From contig CAWFLT010000014.1 in NCBI GenBank assembly GCA_963816795.1, positions 124,001 through 188,000 of the forward strand: DNA of 64,000 bases. Reading direction: 5' to 3'. Below are positions 9,264-20,545 of this stretch, piece by piece. The first letter of the stretch is position 1. Every line of letters begins with the position of its first letter. The notes beneath the pieces were generated by a model that had not been told where the DNA came from, searched no databases, and saw only the letters and a program-made list of their open reading frames with translations. The position numbers and the translations under genes were made by a program. The DNA is from CAWFLT01 sp963816795. GTDB taxonomy: Bacteria > Acidobacteriota > Vicinamibacteria > Vicinamibacterales > SCN-69-37.

Positions 9264-10897
9264 TAATGTCGAAAATGCCGCCGGCCGGTGAACACCATCG
9301 CGAGGCCGTGTTCGTCGGCGGCGGCGATGACTTCGGCGTCGCGGACCGAGCCGCCAGGCTGCACGACGGCCGTCGCGCCAGCGGCGGCGACCGCGTCGAG
9401 CCCATCGCGGAACGGGAAAAAAGCATCGGACGCCGCCACTGAGCCGCGGAGCCGATCGCCGCCCTTCATCACGGCCGCTTTGACCGCATCGACGCGGCTC
9501 ATCTGGCCGGCGCCGACCGCCAGCGTCGCGCGCGGGCCGGTGAAGATCACGGCATTCGACTTGACGTGCGCCATGACGCGCCAGGCGAACCGCAGCGCCG
9601 CCCATTCGTCGGCCGTCGGCTGCCGGCGGGTCACGACGCGCAGCGTGAACGCCGCCGCCGCATCCTCGGCCGGCGGCCACGGCGCCGCGGCCTCGACGAC
9701 GCGATCTCGCGCCTGCACGAGCCAGGCGCCCAGAATCGACCGGACATCGCGCGCGTCTTCGAGCCCCGAGAAGTCCGCGGTGACGACCCGGAGATTCGGC
9801 TTGCTCGCCAGGATGGCGCGCACGTCGTCGCCAGCCTGAAGGCCCGGCGCGATCACCGCCTCGATGAAGGTCGCGACGAGCGCACGCGCGGTGTCGACGT
9901 CAATCGCGCGATTGAGCCCGACGATCCCGCCAAACGCCGCGAGCCCATCCGCCTCACGTGCGCGGACGTACGCATCGGCGAGGGTGTCGCCGGTCGCAAC
10001 CCCGCACGGATTGGTGTGCTTGATCACGACAGCCGCCGGTTCGGCGAACTCGAGCGCAATGCGCGCGGCGGCGTCGAGATCCAGCAGGTTCGTAAACGAT
10101 AGTTCCTTCCCCTGATGGACCTCGGCCGCGGCGAAACCATGACCGGCCGGATCCGGCCCCGCAGCTGGCGCCTCGCCGGCGGAGGCGTACCAGGCGGCAG
10201 GCTGATGAGGATTCTCGCCGTAGCGCAGATCGCGCCGCTTGACGAGCCGGGGCGTCCAGTCGGCCGGGAGGAGCGGGTCACGGCCGGCCGGATCGCGCAG
10301 AAACCGCTGGTCACCGTCCACGGTGATCTGTCCCAGCGTCGCCGCGATCGTCGTGTCATAGGCCGCGGTGTGGGCAAGAGCGCGTCGCGCCAGATCGAAC
10401 CGCACCGCCAGCGACGGACCGCCCGGGACCGCCAGCGCGTCGAGCACCCGGTCGTAGTCAGCCGGGTCGACGACGACGAGCACGTCGCGAAAATTCTTGG
10501 CGGCCGCGCGCACCAGGCTGGGCCCGCCGATGTCGATCTCCTCGATCAGGTCGTCGAAGGGCAGGTCCGCGCGCGCCGCGGCCCTGGCGAACGGATACAG
10601 GTTGACCGCCACCAGGTCGATCGGCGCGATGCCATGCGATGCGAGCGCCGCGAGATCGTCGGCGCGATGACGCCGCGCGAGGATCCCGCCGTGCACCTTC
10701 GGGTGCAGGGTCTTGACGCGCCCGTCCATCATCTCCGGGAAGCCGGTCACCTCGGAGACGCCGATCACGCGAAGGCCCGCCTCAGCCAGCGCCTTCGCGG
10801 TGCCACCGGTCGACACCAGCTCCCATCCGCGTGCCTCCAGGGCGCGCGCAAACGGGACCAGACCGGCTTTGTCGGACACACTCAGCAATGCACGCAT
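9263..10897 (-). CDS. purH: bifunctional AICAR transformylase / IMP cyclohydrolase
   Basis: Catalyses the last two steps of purine synthesis: formylation of AICAR and ring closure to IMP. The 544-residue product has the N-terminal IMP cyclohydrolase domain (STGGTAKALAEAGL, MDGRVKTLHPKVHGGILARR) and the C-terminal transformylase domain with KHTNPCG and the QMSRVDAVKAA/SDAFFPF region. The length is slightly above the family norm. The ATG at 10897 matches the conserved start (MRALLSVSDKAGLV). The gene stands apart from other purine genes here. It ends on the edge of a 109-bp palindrome that may act as terminator or mRNA stabiliser. Confidence 0.97.
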   Translation of the reverse strand: MRALLSVSDKAGLVPFARALEARGWELVSTGGTAKALAEAGLRVIGVSEVTGFPEMMDGRVKTLHPKVHGGILARRHRADDLAALASHGIAPIDLVAVNLYPFARAAARADLPFDDLIEEIDIGGPSLVRAAAKNFRDVLVVVDPADYDRVLDALAVPGGPSLAVRFDLARRALAHTAAYDTTIAATLGQITVDGDQRFLRDPAGRDPLLPADWTPRLVKRRDLRYGENPHQPAAWYASAGEAPAAGPDPAGHGFAAAEVHQGKELSFTNLLDLDAAARIALEFAEPAAVVIKHTNPCGVATGDTLADAYVRAREADGLAAFGGIVGLNRAIDVDTARALVATFIEAVIAPGLQAGDDVRAILASKPNLRVVTADFSGLEDARDVRSILGAWLVQARDRVVEAAAPWPPAEDAAAAFTLRVVTRRQPTADEWAALRFAWRVMAHVKSNAVIFTGPRATLAVGAGQMSRVDAVKAAVMKGGDRLRGSVAASDAFFPFRDGLDAVAAAGATAVVQPGGSVRDAEVIAAADEHGLAMVFTGRRHFRH

Positions 10898-11039
10898 GCG
10901 ACGAGGCTCACTTCTTTACAGCTCGTGGGGCCCCACCCCCACTCGCGCCGCTCAGCACCGCTCCTGGTCGTCGCGGGCTTCGCGTTCATTGTTGACGATA
11001 GGAGCCCCGGGGACAGATTCGGGGCATACTGGGTGCCAG

Positions 11040-11068
11040 TTGACAATCCCCTACTCACCTACTAGAGT
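11040..11068 (+). promoter_or_regulatory. sigma70-type promoter for the cold-shock gene
   Basis: TTGACA at 11040-11045 and TAGAGT at 11063-11068 are separated by 17 bases, a near-consensus housekeeping promoter. Initiation near 11075 would give a 5' leader of about 137 bases before the cold-shock ATG, as is usual for cspA-type genes. Confidence 0.65.
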
Positions 11069-11105
11069 TGCCGGTTGACGTTGGGCGGGCCTGCGTCGGT
11101 TCCGA

Positions 11106-11130
11106 GACCGCTCGTTGCGGTCTTTCTTTT
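11106..11130 (+). terminator. intrinsic-terminator-like hairpin inside the cold-shock leader
   Basis: GACCGC (11106-11111) pairs with GCGGTC (11117-11122) around loop TCGTT and is followed by TTTCTTTT. It lies about 30-55 bases after the predicted transcription start and about 80 bases before the ATG, so it could act as an attenuator or end a short leader RNA. Confidence 0.55.
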
Positions 11131-11211
11131 GTACTCCGTCGAGCCCGCGGATTTCGCGACGGGTGGCAATGCGGTGGCTTCCGCCGCAATTCTGCAAGGC
11201 AGGCAAGTAGT

Positions 11212-11418
11212 ATGCGTATCACCGGCAAGGTCAAGTGGTTTAACAACGCGAAGGGCTACGGATTCATTGAGCGCGAGGGCGGGAACGACGTATTCGTTCA
11301 CTTCTCCGCGATTCAGGGGGCCGGTTTCAGGACGCTCGAGGAAGGGCAGGCCGTCGAATTCGAAATCGTCGACGGTCCGAAAGGCCCCCAGGCGGGGAAC
11401 GTCACGAAGCCCAGCTAG
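11212..11418 (+). CDS. cold-shock domain protein (CspA family)
   Basis: A 68-residue single cold-shock domain with both RNA-binding motifs: KGYGFIE (RNP1, near residue 14) and VFVHFSAI (RNP2, near residue 27). The family starts with the tryptophan-containing GKVKWFNN. Such proteins bind single-stranded nucleic acid and act as RNA chaperones or antiterminators. The ATG at 11212 gives the full domain with nothing extra. Control is suggested by a strong promoter, a long leader with a terminator-like hairpin, and a second hairpin close to the ribosome-binding region. A stem-loop at 11429-11455 follows the stop. Confidence 0.97.
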   Translation: MRITGKVKWFNNAKGYGFIEREGGNDVFVHFSAIQGAGFRTLEEGQAVEFEIVDGPKGPQAGNVTKPS

Positions 11419-11428
11419 ACCACCTCGG

Positions 11429-11455
11429 GGGACCGGAGCCCCGTGTTCCGGTCCC
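11429..11455 (+). terminator. stem-loop downstream of the cold-shock gene
   Basis: GGGACCGGA (11429-11437) pairs perfectly with TCCGGTCCC (11447-11455) across a 9-base loop, 10 bases after the cold-shock stop codon. The following TCACCTTTC is only weakly T-rich, so termination is likely but not certain. It lies between two convergent genes. Confidence 0.55.
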
Positions 11456-11510
11456 TCACCTTTCGGAGTCGCCTGCCGCGCCCGACCCGCCAACGCCGCC
11501 GCCTGCACGA

Positions 11511-11951
11511 TCACCGAATCAGAAACCAGACCAGCGGGAGCCAGAGCTCGCGCGCGTACGGCAGCGGCTGATCGTCAATCAGCACTTCGGACTCCGGCAC
11601 ACCGGCCACCAACTCGTACAAATCGCGAATGCGAAGCGGCCGATCGCCCGGGAAGAACCTCGCGCGATGCCGCAGCGTCCCGCCCGTCCGGATCTCGACG
11701 TACTCGTCTGACGCGCGCGCCAGCTCCACCGCGCGTGCGTAGTCGTCGCCGTCGAACTGCGGAAACCCCACCGAGATCGAGAACGGCATCGGCGGCGCGC
11801 CAAAAATAACGGCGCGCAGCTCCGGATGCAGCGCGGCGAGCTCCTCGTCGGTCGGCTGTTCGGAGAGTTCCGCGTAGGGCCAGAAGCGTTCGAGCGGGCG
11901 GTACACCGGTTGATCGGGCAGCACACGCTCGGCAGGTTTTTCGCCAGCCAT
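11511..11951 (-). CDS. hypothetical protein
   Basis: A soluble product of 146 residues with no signal peptide or membrane span; I do not recognise its family. It is acidic in the middle and rich in aromatic and proline residues (RPLERFWPYAEL, PMPFSISVGFPQFDGDDYARAVELA), ending in ARELWLPLVWFLIR. The ATG at 11951 is divergent from selA, 48 bases away, so the two may share a control region. Codon use is like that of neighbouring genes, and I take it to be a real gene because the frame is intact and its GC pattern is normal. Confidence 0.6.
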   Translation of the reverse strand: MAGEKPAERVLPDQPVYRPLERFWPYAELSEQPTDEELAALHPELRAVIFGAPPMPFSISVGFPQFDGDDYARAVELARASDEYVEIRTGGTLRHRARFFPGDRPLRIRDLYELVAGVPESEVLIDDQPLPYARELWLPLVWFLIR

Positions 11952-11999
11952 CGATCTTCGTGGATGGTATCCTCTTCGCTCCCTGCCTCGCAACCGCGC

Positions 12000-13407
12000 A
12001 TGACCCTGCGTCGACTGGTGCCTTCGATCGATCTCGTGCTGCGACGCCCGGCCGTGGCACGCGCCATGGACACGCACGGCCGGCGGCGCGTCGCCGACGC
12101 CGTGCGCGCCGCCACGGAAGATCTGCGCGGCGGCGCGCGCGCTGATGTCGACGTCACGACGCGCGAACAAGCGGCCGACTGGATCGAAGACCGTGCGCTC
12201 GCCACGCTGGCAGAAGTACGGCCGACGCTCGCGCGCGTGATCAACGCCACCGGCGTCGTTCTCCACACCAATCTGGGCCGGGCGCCCCTGGCTGCCGCGG
12301 CACTCGAACGCGCGACCGCGATCGCCGGCGGATACTCGAATCTCGAATACGATCTCGCGTCCGGCGAGCGGGGCCATCGCCATCTTCACGCCGAGCGGCT
12401 CATTGCGGCGGCGACCGGGGCCGAGGCGGCGCTGGTGGTCAACAACAACGCGGCCGCGGTCCTCCTCACCCTCGCCGCGCTCGCGGCCAGCCGGGAAGTG
12501 GTGGTCTCGCGCGGGGAGCTGGTGGAGATCGGCGGCGGTTTTCGTGTGCCGGAGATTCTCGCGCAGTCGGGAGCGACGCTGCGCGAGGTCGGCACGACCA
12601 ACCGCACGCGCGTGAACGACTACGCCGCGGCAACGAGCGCCCGCACAGCGCTCTTTCTACGGGTGCATCCGTCGAACTTCCGCATCGAAGGCTTCACCGA
12701 GCGGCCGGCCCTGCCCGACCTGGTGGCGCTGGCGCGCCGGCTGAGCGTGCCGCTGGTCGAAGATCTCGGCAGCGGCTGGCTCGGGGCGCCCGGCGAGGTC
12801 GACGCGCTCGCCGACGAACCTTCTGTCGCGGCCAGCCTGGCCGCGGGCGCCGATGTGGTCACGTTCAGCGGCGACAAGCTCCTTGGCGGGCCGCAGGCGG
12901 GCATCATCGCCGGCCGCCGCAGCCTCGTCGAACAGATCGCGCGGCATCCCCTCATGCGCGCGGTCCGGGCCGACAAGCTGGCTTACGCCGCGCTCGAGGC
13001 CACCCTGGTGCTGTGGCTTTCGGAAGGGCGGCGCCACGAGATTCCCGCCTACGCGATGCTCACCATTCCCCTGGAAGAGATCGATCGCCGGGCCCATCAA
13101 CTGGCGGACGAGCTCAGCGGCGTCTCGGGTCTGACGACACACATCCTCGACGGCGTCTCCACGCCAGGCGGAGGGAGCGCACCGGAGACTTCCCTGCCGA
13201 CCCGCCTCTTGACGCTCTCGCTCGAAGGCATCAGCGCCGCGACCCTCGAGGCGCGGCTCCGCGGCGGCCATCCGCCCGTGATCGCGCGCATTCAGAACGA
13301 CGCCGTCGTCCTCGATCTGCGAACGGTGTTTGACGGAAGAAGAGGAAGAACTGAGGCGGCGAGTCATCAGTGCAGCCGCGACGACCCGGACGTACAGCGT
13401 GCCGTAG
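12000..13407 (+). CDS. selA: L-seryl-tRNA(Sec) selenium transferase
   Basis: A PLP enzyme converting Ser-tRNA(Sec) to Sec-tRNA(Sec) using selenophosphate. The product (about 468 residues) shows INATGVVLHTNLGRAPL, the NNNAAAVLL cofactor region and the PLP lysine in TFSGDKLLGGPQAG. The frame breaks at about 13332. In the next frame the family-typical tail continues as TEEEEELRRRVISAA and stops at 13407, so one extra base is the simplest explanation. The ATG at 12000 matches the family start. selB, selD and tRNA-Sec are not in this window, so use of selenocysteine must be confirmed elsewhere in the genome. Confidence 0.92.
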
Positions 13408-13408
13408 G

Positions 13409-13462
13409 GCGGGCCGGTCGTGAGGCCCGCCGAATCGCCGCGGATTGCAGCCGCAATCCGCG
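13409..13462. terminator. two adjacent hairpins between convergent selA and nuoN
   Basis: GCGGGCC (13409-13415) pairs with GGCCCGC (13424-13430). CGCGGATTGC pairs with GCAATCCGCG across 13439-13462 with a 4-base loop. Both are palindromic and follow the selA stop directly, so they could terminate transcription from both sides. No T-tract is obvious; a repeat-element origin is also possible. Confidence 0.5.
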
Positions 13463-13491
13463 CGTACGTGGCACCTCGGGCGGTCTTCTCT

Positions 13492-14932
13492 TTAGAAGAT
13501 CGACGCCACCGACTCCGCAGCAATCGAGATCAGCCGTCCGGGCAGCAGACCGAGGTAGAACACGGCCACCAGGGCGATGATCATTCCGGCGGCGGCGATT
13601 GCCGGGACGGCGGGGCGATGACCCGGAGCGCGGTCGTCGGTCATGTACATCATCACGACGATCCGCAGGTAGAAGAAGACCGAGATGACGCTGGTGAGCA
13701 CGCCGAGCACGGCGAGCGCGATCAGGCCCTCCTGCACGGCCGCGTTGAAGATGTACCACTTGCCGATGAATCCCACGGTCGGCGGGAAGCCGCCAAGCGA
13801 CAGCAGGAATACCGTCAACATCCCCGCGAGCCCGGGCCGTTCGTGCCACAGGCCCGCGAAATCCCGGACGTCGTCGTGCGGCCTGTCGTTGGTGGAGAGC
13901 GCGGCCAGCACGCCGAACGCGCCGAGGTTCGTGACGGCGTAGGCGACGAGATAGAAAAGGATCGCCGTCTTGCCGGCCGCGCTGGCAGCGACGAGACCGA
14001 CGAGCAGATAGCCGGCGTGCGCAATGCTCGAGTACGCGAGCATCCGCTTGACGCTCGACTGCGCGACCCCGACGACGGTGCCGAGAATCATCGTCAGCGC
14101 GGCAATCGCGGAGAGGATGGGCACCCATTCGCCGCGGAGCGGCTCGAGCGCCGAGAGGAAGACGCGCACGAATGCGGCGAACGCGGCCGCCTTGACACCG
14201 GTCGACATGAAACCGGTGACCAGCGTCGGCGCGCCCTGATAGGCATCAGGCGTCCACATGTGGAAGGGCACGGCCGAGACCTTGAAGGCAAAGCCGACGA
14301 GCAGCAGGATCATCGCCATGACCAGCAGCACGCTGGGCTCGTTGGCGCTGCTTGCCACGCGCAAGCCGAGCGGCGTCGAGCTTGGTCGTGCCGGCCGCCG
14401 CGTAGGTCAGCGCAATTCCGTAAAGGAAGAATGCGCTCGAAAACCCGCCAAGCACGAAGTACTTGAACGACGCCTCCGCCCCCGCCTCGCTGGTGCGTTT
14501 GATGCCGGTCAGCACATAGACGGCCAGCGACATGATCTCGAGCGCGAGGAAAATGATCAGCAGATCCCGCGTCGCGCCCATCAGCATCATGCCGACGATT
14601 GAGAAGAGCATGAGCGCGTAGTACTCGCCCTCCGGCAGATGGTCCCGTTCAGCCGAGCCCGACGACAGCAGGATCGTCAGGATGCCGATCGCGCAGACGG
14701 TGACATTGAAGAACAGCGCGAAGTTGTCGCCGAGAATCACGCCGAACCCCGTGCGATTGAGGTCCCATTGCATGATCGACGTGACGATGGCGCCGCCGAG
14801 GCCGATGAGCCCGAAGACGCCGTGTGGCATCCGTTCGCCCTTGCGCCGGAACGACTCCGCGAGCAGCACCGCGCACGCCGCCAGCGTGACGACGAGAACC
14901 GGAACGATCGTGGCGAAATCTGCGCGCGTCAT
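13492..14932 (-). CDS. nuoN: NADH-quinone oxidoreductase subunit N (frameshifted)
   Basis: One of three antiporter-like proton-pumping subunits of complex I. The product of about 480 residues has the expected chain of membrane helices with KYFVLGGFSSAFFLYG, PFHMWTPDAYQGAP and VKRMLAYSSIAHAGY; these hold the conserved lysines of the family. The frame changes near 14358 between KLDAARLA and SSANEPSVLL, both expected parts. The ATG at 14932 lies beside the nuoM stop. It is the last gene of the nuo operon and is convergent with selA. Confidence 0.93.
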
Positions 14933-16601
14933 TTACTGGGCCCAGGGCCCAAGGCCAAGGGCCCAGGGGGAGGTTCGGAGTGTGCGGGCGGCTGGCTCAG
15001 CCGTCACGAGGGTTTCCTGGGCCTTGGACCCTTGGCCTTGGGCCTCGTTAGCCCCTGGACCCTGGGCCTTGTTGGCCCTGGGCCTTGGCCCTGTGTTCAT
15101 GGCCGGCGCACCGATCACCTGCTGCAGCGTCTTGCGTACGGCCGGCTCCATCGGCTCGAGGAACACGCCGGGGACGACGCCCATGAAGATCGCCATCGCA
15201 CAAATCGGCGCGATCACGAACCACTCGCGGACACTCAAATCGCGCAACCCGCGGTTCTTCGGATTGCTGAGCGGGCCGTAGTTCACGCGCTGGAACATCC
15301 AGAGCATGTAGACCGCCGACAGGATGACGCCTGTGGCGGCCACGGCCGTGTAGTACTTCGCGTAGGTCGGGTCGAACAGACCGCCAAACGCGCCCAGGAG
15401 GATCAGGAACTCGCCGATGAAACCGTTCATCCCGGGAAGGGCCACCGACGCCAGCGTGATCAGCAGGAACGCCGCCACCAGCTTCGGCATCACCGCCTTC
15501 AAGCCGCCGTACTCGGCAATCTGGCGAGTGTGCCTTCGATCCGACAACATCCCGACGATCAGGAAGAGGCCGCCCGTCGAGATGCCGTGCGCGAGCATCT
15601 GGTAGACCGCGCCCTGCACCCCGTAGAGGTTCAACGCGCAGATGCCCGAGCACGACAAAGCCGAGGTGGCTCACCGACGAGTAGGCCACGAGCTTTTTCA
15701 TGTCCGGCTGCACCATCGCGACCAGGGCGCCGTAGACGATGCCGATCACGGCCAGAATCGCCAGGTACGGCGCAAACTCGCGCGCCGCCTCGGGGAAGAG
15801 CGGAAACGCAAAGCGCAGCAGGCCGTACGTGCCCATCTTCAGGAGCACGCCGGCCAGAATCACCGACCCCGCGGTTGGCGCTTCGACGTGAGCGTCGGGC
15901 AGCCAGGTGTGGAACGGAAACAGCGGCACCTTGATCGCAAACGCGAGCGCGAACGCCAGGAACAGCCAGGTCTGCAGGGCCGCCGGGATGTTCATCGCGA
16001 TGAGATCCGCCAGGTCGAAGCTCGGCACGCCGGTGACCGACTGGTGGTAGTACGCAATCCAGAGGATCGCGATCAGCATCAGCACGCTGCCGGCCATGGT
16101 GTAGAGGATGAACTTCACGGCGGCGTAGATGCGACGCTCGTATCCCCAGATGCCGATGAGGAAATACATCGGAATCAGCATCGCGTCCCAGAAGAGATAG
16201 AAGAGGAAGAGATCGAGCGACAGGAACACGCCGATCATCGCCGCTTCGAGCGCGAGCATGAAGAAGGAAAACTCGCGCACTCTGGACTCGATCGACTCCC
16301 ACGAACAGAGGAGCGAGATCGGTGTCAGGAAGGTGGTCAGGACGACGAGGAACAGGCTGATGCCGTCGACCCCGAGGTGATAGGAAATGCCGAACTCGGG
16401 CAGCCACGCGTGCCGCTCGACGAGCTGATAGTCGGCGCTCGCGGGGTTGAACTGCGCCCACATGACGAGGCTGACGACGAACGTCACGAGCGAAACGCCG
16501 AGCGCCAACTGGCGCGCGAGCTGATCGCGGCCCTTGCCCGTGGCCAGGATGACGATCCCGCCGGCGAGCGGCAGCGCGACGAGCAGCGTCAGAAGCGGCA
16601 T
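14933..16601 (-). CDS. nuoM: NADH-quinone oxidoreductase subunit M (frameshifted, extended C-terminus)
   Basis: The second antiporter-like proton-pumping subunit of complex I. The N-terminal part carries GVDGISLFLV and YLFWDAMLIPMYFLIGIWG; the middle carries PFHTWLPDAHVEAPTAGSV and KKLVAYSSVSHLGFV, all diagnostic. The frame changes near 15645, after which ALNLYGVQGAVYQMLAHG continues the family. The last 50 or so residues, after QQVIGAPAMN, are a Gly/Pro/Ala/Gln-rich tail encoded by a GGCCCA-type repeat. This is not part of normal NuoM and probably replaced or extended the original stop. The next gene starts right after the TAA. Confidence 0.93.
14936..15102. repeat. GGCCCA/CCTTGG hexamer-type satellite at the nuoM 3' end
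   Basis: Two blocks rich in GGGCCC, GGCCTTGG and CCCTGG units (about 14936-14972 and 15017-15102) flank a short unique stretch and are partly inverted copies of one another. They are translated as the abnormal NuoM tail (KAQGPGANEAQGQGSKAQE). I see this as a satellite-like repeat that has grown into the gene end. Confidence 0.65.
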
Positions 16602-16608
16602 GCGGTCC

Positions 16609-18660
<2,052 letters not shown>

Positions 18661-18664
18661 GCGG

Positions 18665-18973
18665 TCACCACTTGAGCGACGTGAAGGCGTCCGGACTGAG
18701 CGTGTCCTTGTGCCGGAAGAGGGCGATGACGATGGCCAGCCCGACGGCCGCCTCCGCCGCCGCGACCGTCATGACGAAGAAGACGATGATCTGCCCGTCC
18801 ACCGTGCCGAGATAGCGATCGACGGCGACGAACGTGAGGTTGACGGCGTTCAGCATCACCTCGATCGACAGCAGAATCGTGATCAGGTTGCGCCGCAGAA
18901 AGACGCCCGCCGTCCCGATGGCGAACAGCACCGCGGACAGCAGCAAGTAGGAATTCAGCGTCGGCTCGGGCAT
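18665..18973 (-). CDS. nuoK: NADH-quinone oxidoreductase subunit K
   Basis: A small three-helix membrane subunit of complex I (102 residues). It has SYLLLSAVLFAIGTAGVFLRRN at the start and the conserved glutamate in LLSIEVMLNAVNL, with a second acidic site in AAAEAAVGLAIV. These carry proton-path residues in the family. The ATG at 18973 gives the expected start (MPEPTLNSYLLL). The same frame continues upstream into the end of NuoJ without a stop, discussed as a finding. It lies between nuoJ and nuoL as usual. Confidence 0.95.
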   Translation of the reverse strand: MPEPTLNSYLLLSAVLFAIGTAGVFLRRNLITILLSIEVMLNAVNLTFVAVDRYLGTVDGQIIVFFVMTVAAAEAAVGLAIVIALFRHKDTLSPDAFTSLKW

Positions 18974-19490
18974 CAGTTCGCGCTCCTTCCGCGCCAGGAT
19001 GATCGCGCCGACCATCGCGACGAGAATCAGCACGGACGTCGCTTCGAACGCGAACGCGTACTCACGGAACAGCTTGATGCCGATGTCATAGACGTGTGTC
19101 GACGAGGGTCGCGCCGCCCGGCAGCGCCGCCGGCTGCAGCCGGCTCATCGCCCAGAACAGCTCGACCGCCAGCAGCAGCGACAGCACGGCGCCGAAGCGC
19201 CGCGGCCCGGCGCCGCCCAGGAAGCGCGACTGATAGCCGGTCGGCGGATCCTCCGTCGGGACGTTCAGCAACATCACGACGAAGAGGAAGAGCACCATGA
19301 TGGCGCCGGCATAAATGATGATCTGAATCGCGGCGACGAACGGCGCGTGCAGCAGCACGTAGAGGCCGGACAGCGCGCCGAACGAGACGATCAGCAGCAG
19401 CACGCTGTACATCGGGTTGCGCTGCCCGACGACGAGCAACGACGCGACGACGGCGACCACCGCGAAGAGCCAGAACAGCATCGCGTCCAT
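18973..19490 (-). CDS. nuoJ: NADH-quinone oxidoreductase subunit J (frameshifted)
   Basis: A five-helix membrane subunit of complex I. It starts MDAMLFWLFAVVAVVAS and carries the conserved IQIIIYAGAIMVLFLFVVMLL helix. The ORF stops early at 19086 (VDTRL). In another frame the natural end follows: YDIGIKLFREYAFAFEATS, then LVAMVGAIILARKE. A single indel near 19095 explains this. The end is uncertain: the corrected frame runs into nuoK, but a TGA overlapping the nuoK ATG (TGATG, 18975-18971) is the likely true stop. The ATG at 19490 follows nuoH by 12 bases, leaving no room for nuoI. Confidence 0.9.
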
Positions 19491-19502
19491 TCCCGGCCCT
19501 CC

Positions 19503-20543
19503 TTAAAAGCCGCCCGCGATGACGATGAACGCCGTCACGAGCAGGTTGATGACCGCCGCGGGCAGCAGCCACTTCCAGCCGAACTCCATCAACTGGTCGT
19601 AGCGGTAGCGCGGCAGCGTCCAGCGCATCCAGATATAGAAGAAGAGCAGCGCGAAGGTCTTGAGCATGAACCAGACCCAGCCGAAGCCGGCCGGCAGCGG
19701 GAACGGTCCATGCCAGCCGCCCAGGAACAGGTCGGTGGCGACCGCCGAGACCGTGACCATGTTCACGTACTCGGCGAGGAAGAACAGCGCGAAGCTCATC
19801 GAGCTGTACTCGGTGTGGTACCCGGCGACGAGCTCCTGCTCGGCTTCCGGAAAGTCGAACGGCGCGCGGTTGGTCTCCGCGATGCCGGCGGCCATGAAAA
19901 TGAAGAAGCCGAGCGGCTGGACGAACAGATACCACTTCGGAATGAAACCGAACCAGTAGCCGGCCTGGCCGTCGACGATTTCTCGCAGCGAGAGCGATCC
20001 GGCCAGCATGATGACGGCCGCGAACGAGAGCCCGTACGAGATCTCGTAGCTGATCATCTGCGCCGACGACCGCAGGCCGCCGAGCAGCGAGTACTTGCTG
20101 TTCGACGCCCAGCCGGCGAGCACGATGCCGTAGACGCCCATCGAGGTGATCGCGAAGATCACCAGCAGTCCGACGTTGACGTCCGCGACGGCAAGATTGA
20201 TCGGCTGGTCGAGCAGACCGAACAACGTCGTCGACTCGCCGAACGGCACGACCGAGAAGGCGGCAAACGCCGCGGTGGCGGAGAGAACCGGCGCGACGTA
20301 GAACAGCAGCGTGTCAGCCGACTTCGGCCGCAGCTCTTCCTTGAAGATCAGCTTGACGATGTCGGCGATCGGCTGCAGCAGGCCGCGCGGGCCGACCAGA
20401 TACGGCCCGTAGCGCTGCTGGACGAACGCGGCGACCTTGCGCTCCATGTAGACCAGCACGGCGGCTGAAATCTGGAGCGACAGGAAGACGACGCCAATCA
20501 GGCTCAGATGCGCGATGAGCTCGGGTGTGATTCCCCAGGGCAT
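19503..20543 (-). CDS. nuoH: NADH-quinone oxidoreductase subunit H
   Basis: An eight-helix membrane subunit forming much of the quinone chamber (346 residues). Family marks are YMERKVAAFVQQRYGP near residue 35, GLLQPIADIVKLIFKE, and AETNRAPFDFPEAEQELVAG. An intact frame and usual length. The ATG at 20543 (MPWGITPELIAHL) starts 2 bases after the nuoF stop. The gene normally between F and H (nuoG) and the one normally after H (nuoI) are both missing here. Confidence 0.97.
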   Translation of the reverse strand: MPWGITPELIAHLSLIGVVFLSLQISAAVLVYMERKVAAFVQQRYGPYLVGPRGLLQPIADIVKLIFKEELRPKSADTLLFYVAPVLSATAAFAAFSVVPFGESTTLFGLLDQPINLAVADVNVGLLVIFAITSMGVYGIVLAGWASNSKYSLLGGLRSSAQMISYEISYGLSFAAVIMLAGSLSLREIVDGQAGYWFGFIPKWYLFVQPLGFFIFMAAGIAETNRAPFDFPEAEQELVAGYHTEYSSMSFALFFLAEYVNMVTVSAVATDLFLGGWHGPFPLPAGFGWVWFMLKTFALLFFYIWMRWTLPRYRYDQLMEFGWKWLLPAAVINLLVTAFIVIAGGF

Positions 20544-20545
20544 GA

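Larger units (their letters stand above)
10898..11211. other. intergenic region between divergent purH and the cold-shock gene
   Basis: These 314 bases carry no convincing ORF. They hold the putative cold-shock promoter and leader attenuator (listed separately). A half-copy of the GGGGACAG..TTCGGGG repeat lies near 11008-11026. A 7-bp hairpin (GCGGTGG-CTT-CCGCCGC, about 11171-11187) lies shortly before the cold-shock ribosome-binding site. I could not find a confident promoter for purH on the other strand. Confidence 0.6.

Noticed and set aside
13408..13491. Possible tRNA-Sec next to selA
   Set aside because: The hairpins are two separate simple palindromes and do not form a cloverleaf with an anticodon arm.
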